A DNA stretch of 11,779 nucleotides from Spirochaetales bacterium. GTDB lineage: Bacteria; Spirochaetota; Spirochaetia; Sphaerochaetales; Sphaerochaetaceae. Made by a program: the position numbers and the translations under genes. How positions within the stretch are numbered: position 1 is the stretch's first letter; every line of letters begins with the position of its first letter. Below the pieces are notes generated by a model, which saw only the letters and a program-made list of their open reading frames with translations, searched no databases and was not told where the DNA came from. The stretch spans positions 1-11,779 of the forward strand of contig JAQYFM010000017.1 of the NCBI GenBank assembly GCA_028723145.1. Direction: 5' to 3'. Positions 6,546 through 11,779 of the stretch are shown here, piece by piece.

Positions 6546-6833
6546 ATGCGTGATGATAATGAAGAATTCATGAACGATAAGGATGCAGCTATCAAGGATA
6601 GAAAACTTGGTGCTCGCAAAGTTGGATTTAAGAAAAAGGTTTGTAAGTTCTGTCAGGCTGGAGCACAAATGCCAGATTATAAAAACCCTGATATGCTTCG
6701 CCGTTACATTACTGAAAGAGGTAAAATCCTCCCAGGTAGAATCACAGGTACATGTGCAAAGCACCAGAGAGCTTTAAATTCTGAAATTAAGAAGGCTCGT
6801 GTTCTTGCATATCTTCCATTCGAGAAAAAATGA
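6546..6833 (+). CDS. rpsR: 30S ribosomal protein bS18 (zinc-ribbon form)
   Basis: A 95-residue bS18. The core is K-V-C-K-F-C at 31-36, D-Y-K-N at 44-47, L-R-R-Y-I-T-E-R-G-K-I at 51-61, R-I-T-G-T-C at 65-70, A-K-H-Q-R at 71-75, and a final K-K-A-R-x-L-A-Y-L-P-F. Cys33, Cys36, Cys70 and His73 make a possible CxxC-CxxH zinc site, a feature of the metal-binding bS18 paralogue type found in some lineages and lost in E. coli. The charged N-terminal stretch of about 27 residues before the core is longer than in E. coli. AAGGAG at 6533-6538 lies seven bases before the ATG. It binds 16S rRNA together with bS6 from the same operon. Confidence 0.96.
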   Translation: MRDDNEEFMNDKDAAIKDRKLGARKVGFKKKVCKFCQAGAQMPDYKNPDMLRRYITERGKILPGRITGTCAKHQRALNSEIKKARVLAYLPFEKK

Positions 6834-6853
6834 TTTCTTAAGGTAGCAGAGTA

Positions 6854-7804
6854 ATGGAGAAGAAAGATACTAGAGACATAATCTTACTTACTGTATTAAG
6901 TTTTATCTTAAGCTGTTTTTCTGTAGGATCTTTAGTTTTTACTTTTCCACTTCTGTTACTAAGTAAGCGCTACCCAAAGAAGGTTACGGACACCGCCTGC
7001 GTTGCTGTGATGGTGCTGGCTGCTGGAAGGCAACTATTTACTAGTAGAGATGTGCTTATGAACAGCCTAACGTATTTCTTTGTGGGAAACAACTTATTTA
7101 TTCCTTTTGCTCTCATACTAGGCGCGATGGTATGGATGCACACTAAAGGGGAGGACGTTGTAAAGAGACTTATCTATACAATTGTTCCAACTCTTGTACT
7201 CTTTATTCTTTTTGCGGTGGTATACACCATATCACCACAATCAGCCCAAGGAGTGTTATCAACTTACAGAGAAATCTTTGTTGCTCTATTTTCAGAGATT
7301 TTTCAGCTAAGTAACCAAGCTCTCAATACTATGTTTGACATGGTACTTGAGATGATGCTCAGCTTAGTGATCCCTCTTGTTTTTATAAACATTGTAGTTG
7401 TTCACTACCTGTATGAAGCATCAAAAAATGGAAATGATGTTAATTTTGATAAAAAAATAATTAACTTTTCACTTCCATACAGTTTTATTTATGCCTTTTT
7501 AGGTCTTTGGACAATAATGCTATTAAAGCGTTTTGTTTCAATTCCTATGAGTGTAAATGTAATTGTAAACAATTTAGCTTTGTTAGTAACACTTTTCTAT
7601 GGCATGCAAGGTTTTAGTATTATTCTATACAACCTAAGACGAAAGGGTAGCACATTAAGTGGAACAAGAATGATGGGATTTTTGATTCTTTCTATGATTC
7701 TACTGCCTGGAATAAATGCGATTTTAGTACTTGCACTCGTTGGTGTAGGAGTTGTGAATACTTGGATCGAACTCAGAAAACCTTTTAAGGAGTCTTTGAT
7801 ATGA
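6854..7804 (+). CDS. DUF2232 (YybS-like) integral membrane protein
   Basis: A 316-residue polytopic membrane protein with roughly eight to nine hydrophobic segments (about 8-37, 45-58, 76-95, 106-126, 165-187, 207-228, 233-257, 272-303). The C-terminal G-V-G-V-V-N-T-W-I-E-L-R pattern (297-308) and its place between rpsR and rplI fit the DUF2232/YybS family, whose biochemical role is unknown. In many Firmicutes a gdpP (yybT) c-di-AMP phosphodiesterase gene sits next to it; there is none here. TTAAGG lies about ten bases upstream of the ATG. The stop overlaps the rplI start by four bases (ATGA), so the two are translationally coupled. A stretch near 6966-7140 looks richer in G+C than the rest of the gene. 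Confidence 0.75.
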   Translation: MEKKDTRDIILLTVLSFILSCFSVGSLVFTFPLLLLSKRYPKKVTDTACVAVMVLAAGRQLFTSRDVLMNSLTYFFVGNNLFIPFALILGAMVWMHTKGEDVVKRLIYTIVPTLVLFILFAVVYTISPQSAQGVLSTYREIFVALFSEIFQLSNQALNTMFDMVLEMMLSLVIPLVFINIVVVHYLYEASKNGNDVNFDKKIINFSLPYSFIYAFLGLWTIMLLKRFVSIPMSVNVIVNNLALLVTLFYGMQGFSIILYNLRRKGSTLSGTRMMGFLILSMILLPGINAILVLALVGVGVVNTWIELRKPFKESLI

Positions 7805-8358
7805 AGATTATTCTCAATCAGGACGTTGTCAACCTCGGTGAAGAGGGTGATGTAGTAGTAGTAAAGGATGGTTACGCTCGTAACTATCTTCTCCCAACTG
7901 GTGCAGCTGTATTATACACAAAGGGTAACGCAGCTATCTTCCAGTCACGTGCAGCTCAGATCGAAAAGAGAAAGGCTGAAAAGAGAGCTCAGAGTGCTTC
8001 ATTAAAAGAGAAGCTCGATGCAACAGTTATCAACCTCGTTGTTACAGCTGGTGATTCTGGTAAGCTCTTCGGTTCTGTAACAGCTTCAATGGTTCAGGAA
8101 GCTCTTTCTAAGATGGGTATTGAAGTCGAGAGAAAGAAGATTGAAGTTGCAACACACGCTATCAAGATGGTTGGTACATACTCTGTTGTTGTACACCTCT
8201 ATGAGAGTGAAGTTTCTCACGTTAAGCTTGTTGTTGAGTCTGAAATCCAGGTTAAGGAAAGAAAGGCTGCAGAGGCTAAGGCAGCTGCAGAAGCAAAAGC
8301 TGCTGAGGAAGCTAAGGCTGCAGTAGAAGCTACTGCTACAGAGACAGCTGAGAACTAA
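7801..8358 (+). CDS. rplI: 50S ribosomal protein bL9 with Ala/Lys/Glu-rich C-terminal extension
   Basis: A 185-residue bL9. The N-terminal rRNA-binding domain has the family signature: M-K-I-I-L at 1-5, G-E-E-G-D-V-V-x-V at 13-21, K-D-G-Y-A-R-N-Y-L-L-P at 22-32. A long helix (about 42-75) links to the C-terminal domain, including G-K-L-F-G-S-V-T at 87-94. Normal bL9 is close to 150 residues; here about 35 more (151-185) form a charged, alanine-rich tail of A-E-A-K-like repeats, probably helical or disordered. bL9 lies at the base of the L1 stalk and reaches out of the 50S subunit. AAGGAG at 7787-7792 lies eight bases before the ATG, inside the DUF2232 gene. A strong terminator follows. Confidence 0.96.
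   Translation: MKIILNQDVVNLGEEGDVVVVKDGYARNYLLPTGAAVLYTKGNAAIFQSRAAQIEKRKAEKRAQSASLKEKLDATVINLVVTAGDSGKLFGSVTASMVQEALSKMGIEVERKKIEVATHAIKMVGTYSVVVHLYESEVSHVKLVVESEIQVKERKAAEAKAAAEAKAAEEAKAAVEATATETAEN
8263..8334 (+). repeat. Imperfect Ala/Lys/Glu-coding repeat at the 3' end of rplI
   Basis: This stretch encodes repeated A-A-E-A-K/A-E-E-A-K units (about residues 155-178), written with varied synonymous codons (gctgcagaggctaag, then gcagctgcagaagcaaaa and similar). The differing codons suggest an old or selected repeat rather than recent slippage. Confidence 0.6.
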
Positions 8359-8376
8359 TATAGATTTTAGTTGTAC

Positions 8377-8410
8377 GCCACTAGTAATAAACACTAGTGG
8401 CATTTTTTTT
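8377..8410 (+). terminator. Intrinsic terminator of the rpsF-rplI operon
   Basis: Bases 8377-8385 pair perfectly with 8393-8401 (9 bp, four or five of them G-C) around the loop AATAAAC, followed by A and eight T residues at 8403-8410. It stands 18 bases after the rplI stop and separates the ribosomal operon from dnaB. Confidence 0.93.
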
Positions 8411-8425
8411 GTTTTATTCTATAAT
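8397..8425 (+). promoter_or_regulatory. Candidate dnaB promoter overlapping the rplI terminator
   Basis: A perfect TATAAT at 8420-8425 has GTGGCA (8397-8402, four of six to TTGACA) 17 bases upstream; that -35 element is the 3' arm of the terminator stem. Initiation would fall near 8432, about 11 bases before the dnaB ATG and at the edge of its ribosome site TAGGAG (8431-8436), so the leader would be almost nil. Confidence 0.45.
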
Positions 8426-8442
8426 CATCATAGGAGATTAAA

Positions 8443-9840
8443 ATGGCATTTGAGAATAAAGGACAAACATTACCATATGATGAGGATGTAGAAAAAGCGG
8501 TTATAGGATCAATTCTTTTAAATTCAAATGCACTTGAAATAGCTTGTGAGGTAATTAAGCCTTCTGATTTCTATCACACTGGGCATCAAAAACTTTTCCA
8601 AGCATTAATTGATTATTCAGAGCAAAAGCAACTCAAAACTCTCGATTTTCTATCAATTATTTCCTTTCTTGAAGCTCGTAACCAGCTTGCTGAATGTGGT
8701 GGTGCTGCATATATCTCTTCTTTAACAGAAAATGTAACTAACACTGCTTCTGTTAGTGTACATGCTCAAAAAATTAAAAATCTTTCGCTTAGAAGAGCAT
8801 TAATTAAAAATGCTGCGCTCCTTACATCTAGTGCTTATGATATGAGTGCAAATATTCAAAAGGTTATTGATGAAGGAGAAGCAGAATTAGGTAGATTATC
8901 AATTGGTAGTGGAGAAGCTAATAAAGATCATCAAGTAAATGATTTTATTGCTCAAACTATTGAAAACATTCAAGAGAGAATGTCTGGTGCTTCATCAGGT
9001 GCTGTAGAAACTGGCTTTGACGTTCTAGATAGTGCAACTGATGGTGGTTTTAGACCAACAGATTTCATTATTATTGCTGCTCGTCCATCAATTGGTAAAA
9101 CTGCTTTTGCAACCTCAATTATTCAAAATATGGTTACTAAAGGTAATTCTAGTGCTGATAGCTACTCAGTTGCGTTCTACTCCCTTGAAATGAGCGGCGT
9201 ACAAGTTTGTCAGCGTCTTATTTCTGGTATTTCTAAGGTTCCACTAAAAACTATTAGAAATGCTACCTTCTTTGGTGGAAAGGATAGAAACTTTAATAGA
9301 ATGATGGATGCATCAAACAATTTATATGATAGAAATCTTTTCATATTTGATACTCCTAATATGAAGTTATCAGAAATTAGATCATCAGCTAGAAGACTTA
9401 AGAGAGAAAAAGGGCTTCAAGCCATGTTTATCGACTACATTGGATTAATTGATGCAGAAATGGATGCCACAATACCTAGATTTGAACAAGTTGCAAGTGT
9501 ATCAAGATCATTAAAAGCGCTTGCTCGTGAGCTTGAAATTCCTGTCGTTGTTCTTTGTCAGGTTTCTCGTGATGCCGAAGGTGATAAAAATGAACCTCAG
9601 TTAAACAATCTTCGTGACTCAGGTGCAATTGAACAGGATGCAGATGTTGTAATGTTCTTACATAGATCAAGAAAGGTTGAACAAGATAAGCTTGTTAAGG
9701 ATAAAGAAGGTAACCAAACTTTAATGCCTACAAAGCTAATTATTGCTAAGCAACGTAATGGTGAGACTGGTGAATTCAAAATAGGATTTAGACCTGTTAC
9801 TGCATCATTTGAGAATATTGATCAAAATGTTCAGCTTTAA
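8443..9840 (+). CDS. dnaB: Replicative DNA helicase DnaB
   Basis: A 465-residue helicase of full usual length, the hexameric motor that unwinds DNA at the replication fork. The N-terminal primase-interacting domain (about 8-155) begins L-P-Y-D-E-D-V-E-K-A-V-I-G-S. The RecA-like domain carries Walker A A-R-P-S-I-G-K-T at 213-220, S-L-E-M at 247-250, Walker B F-I-D-Y-I-G-L-I at 329-336, the L-R-D-S-G-A-I-E-Q-D-A-D motif at 390-401, and K-Q-R-N-G at 436-440 with the arginine finger. No intein interrupts it. TAGGAG lies six bases before the ATG. It follows the rplI terminator and probably has its own promoter. Its stop overlaps the convergent rseP stop by three to four bases, with no terminator between. 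Confidence 0.97.
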   Translation: MAFENKGQTLPYDEDVEKAVIGSILLNSNALEIACEVIKPSDFYHTGHQKLFQALIDYSEQKQLKTLDFLSIISFLEARNQLAECGGAAYISSLTENVTNTASVSVHAQKIKNLSLRRALIKNAALLTSSAYDMSANIQKVIDEGEAELGRLSIGSGEANKDHQVNDFIAQTIENIQERMSGASSGAVETGFDVLDSATDGGFRPTDFIIIAARPSIGKTAFATSIIQNMVTKGNSSADSYSVAFYSLEMSGVQVCQRLISGISKVPLKTIRNATFFGGKDRNFNRMMDASNNLYDRNLFIFDTPNMKLSEIRSSARRLKREKGLQAMFIDYIGLIDAEMDATIPRFEQVASVSRSLKALARELEIPVVVLCQVSRDAEGDKNEPQLNNLRDSGAIEQDADVVMFLHRSRKVEQDKLVKDKEGNQTLMPTKLIIAKQRNGETGEFKIGFRPVTASFENIDQNVQL

Positions 9841-11156
9841 GATAAATAGAATTTAATATCTACAAAATATAGTAAAAATAGTAATACTGTAGAAATAACT
9901 AAGCCAAGGATGTGAAATACAATATATGTCTTTGGCTTTAATTTTCTTTTAAATACTAATAGATATAAATTTACTAACATCTGTCCACCATCAAAGGAAG
10001 GAATAGGTAAAAGATTAATCACCCCAATAGAAACAGATACAGTTGAAATTAAATATAAAAAGGTTCTAATACCAGTATTTAGACTTGTTTTAAAGCTAAG
10101 TGTCGTAATAGATCCAATTTGGCTTGCAGCACGTGTTGGACCTGTAATTTCATTTCTAGTATCTTTAAGTTTTCCTGTAACGACATCTAGTAAAGTTGAA
10201 ATAATATTTCTTATTATATTTTGAGTTCTGTTTAAGCCTAAAATTATTGCATCTTTCATAGTAGGCTTTGGAGTAATAGCTATATCACTTTTCCAGGCAA
10301 AAGGAAATTCCTTCATAGGGGAGAGATTAATAGTTATATAGCTACCATCACGTAAAACAGTAATATCCATAACTTCATCACTATGCTTATATAAATCATA
10401 TGTGCAATTTACTTGATCCCCATTAACGCTAATTATTTCATCGTTTTCTTTAAATGGAGAATCAGGAGTAACACGTGCTATTATTGGTTTTTGATAAAGA
10501 GTTAAACCAAACTTACCGTTTTTAGGTGATAGTAAAGTTGTAACTTCTTCATTTCCTCTTAATAGAGATGCTAATACTGGACGATTATTATGTTTTATTA
10601 AATAATCCTCTGCATCTTCAAAAGTGTTTATTACTATGTTATCTAGAGAAATTATTTTATCTCCAGGCATAACATTATCTTGTTTTATATCTATATTAAA
10701 CATAAATGGGTAATCAATTGCATTAGCAATTAAAGGATCATTTACAATTCTTTCAACAGGTATGTAGGAAATAATAATAAATAATAGGAGTGCTAATAAA
10801 ATATTAGCAATGGGACCAGAAAAGAATATTAAAAAACGTTTAAAAGGGGAGGAGGTAAAAAAAGATCCTTCTTCGCATCTTTCAAACTCTTTAGCATCAT
10901 CTCTTAGTGCTTTTATGAGATCTGTAGAACCATTCATTTTAGTACTTCCACCAAGAGGTAAAAGTCTAATTGTAAAAATTGTTTTTCTACCGTGAATAGA
11001 AAAAAACTTTGGACCCATACCTAAAGAAAACTCATCAACACTTACACCAACAAGTTTAGCAGTAAGAAAATGAGCTAATTCATGGAGAAATAAAACTAGA
11101 GAGATTCCAAAAAAACCTATTAGAAATTGAATAATAAATGTTTTTAACAAAGACAT
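9837..11156 (-). CDS. rseP: Site-2 intramembrane zinc metalloprotease RseP/RasP
   Basis: A 439-residue membrane protease of the M50 (site-2) family, which cleaves membrane proteins inside the bilayer, typically anti-sigma factors and leftover signal peptides. Zinc ligands are visible: H-E-L-A-H at 25-29 in the first helix, and the third ligand Asp389 in N-L-L-P-I-P-S-F-D-G-G (381-391); the usual L-D-G reads F-D-G here. Other family marks are F-S-L-G-M-G-P at 43-49, R-L-L-P-L-G-G at 64-70 and S-G-P-I-A-N at 113-118. Two PDZ-like domains (about 135-215 and 222-285) lie in the loop before the last helices. The start has AAGGA five bases upstream (11162-11166), and its ATG shares a base with the dxr stop, so the pair is coupled. 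Confidence 0.95.
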   Translation of the reverse strand: MSLLKTFIIQFLIGFFGISLVLFLHELAHFLTAKLVGVSVDEFSLGMGPKFFSIHGRKTIFTIRLLPLGGSTKMNGSTDLIKALRDDAKEFERCEEGSFFTSSPFKRFLIFFSGPIANILLALLLFIIISYIPVERIVNDPLIANAIDYPFMFNIDIKQDNVMPGDKIISLDNIVINTFEDAEDYLIKHNNRPVLASLLRGNEEVTTLLSPKNGKFGLTLYQKPIIARVTPDSPFKENDEIISVNGDQVNCTYDLYKHSDEVMDITVLRDGSYITINLSPMKEFPFAWKSDIAITPKPTMKDAIILGLNRTQNIIRNIISTLLDVVTGKLKDTRNEITGPTRAASQIGSITTLSFKTSLNTGIRTFLYLISTVSVSIGVINLLPIPSFDGGQMLVNLYLLVFKRKLKPKTYIVFHILGLVISTVLLFLLYFVDIKFYLS

Positions 11157-11779
11157 TAAAATCCTTCTAATGCAATAGTACGAGCTTTATTATCAACTTC
11201 AACTATCTCATCAAAGCTATTACATTCTTTAGAAAAGTTATACTTCATAACCTTTTCAGTAATACCTGCAATTTGAGTAAACTTAATTTTATGATCAATA
11301 AAGAGACCAACAGCAACTTCATTAGCAGCATTAAAGGCAATAGGGTATGAACCCTTTTTCTCAAGTGCAATGTATGCAAGCTTTAATAAAGGAAATTCTT
11401 CTTTGCTCCATGAGCTAAATGTCAAAGTTAAATCTTTAAATGAAAGTGGTCTAACTACATCCTTTAATGGATTAATTTCATCATTAACTGCACCGACTAT
11501 TGGGAGCGTCATATCTGGTGGAGAAAGCTGGGCATAAACTGCTCCATTTGCTAACCTTACCATTGAATGAACAACAGATTGTCTATGAATAGTTACTTCG
11601 ATTTTACTTGATGGTAAATTGAATAAGAATCCAGCTTCGATAACCTCTAAGCCTTTATTTGCCAATGTTGCACTATCGATACTAATCTTTTTACCCATTT
11701 TCCAAGTAGGGTGGTTAGTCGCTTCTTCAACTGTAACATTTTCAAGATTCTTTTTTTGATAAAAAGGACCACCAGAAGC
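11156..11779 (-). CDS. dxr: 1-deoxy-D-xylulose 5-phosphate reductoisomerase, C-terminal part (runs off the window)
   Basis: The last 207 residues of Dxr, roughly half of a normal protein of 380-400; the frame is open to the window edge at 11779. Dxr converts DXP to MEP with NADPH, the committed step of the non-mevalonate isoprenoid pathway. Visible active-site parts are A-S-G-G-P-F at the first visible residues, N-H-P-T-W-K-M-G-K-K, D-S-A-T-L-A-N-K-G-L-E-V-I-E-A (carrying the Ser, Asn, Lys and Glu that bind substrate and metal), Q-S-V-V-H-S-M-V, Q-L-S-P-P-D-M, and N-A-A-N-E-V-A-V near the end. The residue before Q-S is Arg where Pro is common. An ATG at 11698 is internal, not the start. It is coupled to rseP downstream; uppS and cdsA, often upstream of this pair, would lie outside the window. 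Confidence 0.96.
   Translation of the reverse strand, partial: ASGGPFYQKKNLENVTVEEATNHPTWKMGKKISIDSATLANKGLEVIEAGFLFNLPSSKIEVTIHRQSVVHSMVRLANGAVYAQLSPPDMTLPIVGAVNDEINPLKDVVRPLSFKDLTLTFSSWSKEEFPLLKLAYIALEKKGSYPIAFNAANEVAVGLFIDHKIKFTQIAGITEKVMKYNFSKECNSFDEIVEVDNKARTIALEGF

Noticed and set aside
8086..8403. Minus-strand open frame of 105 codons across the end of rplI
   Set aside because: Its Cys/Leu/Ser-rich translation is the reverse complement of the Ala/Lys/Glu repeat, and it begins inside the terminator.
9049..9110. Possible intein insertion point at the DnaB Walker A motif
   Set aside because: The motif and flanks are continuous and the protein has normal length; no intein is present.

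Overview
The window reads as a chromosomal core region of an AT-rich, host-associated type of bacterium, most likely a spirochaete (Treponema/Sphaerochaeta-like). The arguments are the rpsF-ssb-rpsR-DUF2232-rplI block followed by dnaB, a dxr-rseP pair, a zinc-ribbon type bS18, and a tiny stand-alone AURKAIP1/COX24-domain ribosomal protein. The taxon is an inference from gene content; no rRNA gene is present to settle it. There is no mobile element, CRISPR array, tRNA, rRNA or intein. Genes are packed tightly and no stretch over 300 bases lacks a gene.

Layout. Bases 1-188: a 29-residue basic protein gene (too short for usual ORF callers) ending at a strong intrinsic terminator. Bases 213-773 (+): a cytosolic CBM9/DOMON-like protein. 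Bases 763-2128 (-): tatD-like metal hydrolase and tcdA, overlapping by 29 bases, transcribed towards the CBM9 gene. Bases 2181-4136 (+): a seven-helix membrane protein with a degenerate GGDEF and an apparently active EAL domain, a probable c-di-GMP phosphodiesterase. Bases 4120-5511 (-): a MATE-family exporter. Bases 5606-8410 (+): a promoter, a structured leader, the genes rpsF, ssb, rpsR, a DUF2232 (YybS-like) membrane protein and rplI, and a clear terminator. Bases 8443-9840 (+): dnaB, with its own candidate promoter set into the preceding terminator. Bases 9837-11779 (-): rseP and the 3' part of dxr, which runs off the window.

Functionally the middle is translation (bS6, bS18, bL9) tied to replication (SSB, DnaB helicase). 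The right end is isoprenoid synthesis (Dxr) with intramembrane proteolysis (RseP). The left end holds tRNA modification (TcdA) and a TatD nuclease-like enzyme. Three convergent gene pairs overlap at their stop codons with no terminator between them.

I did not find a convincing undescribed system. The items most worth a second look are the rpsF leader, whose P1 stem would cover the ribosome binding site directly stacked on a 7-bp hairpin; the EAL protein with an SDDEF in place of GGDEF and an ECL in place of EAL; the Ala/Lys/Glu tail on bL9; and a promoter that appears to use the terminator stem as its -35 element ahead of dnaB.
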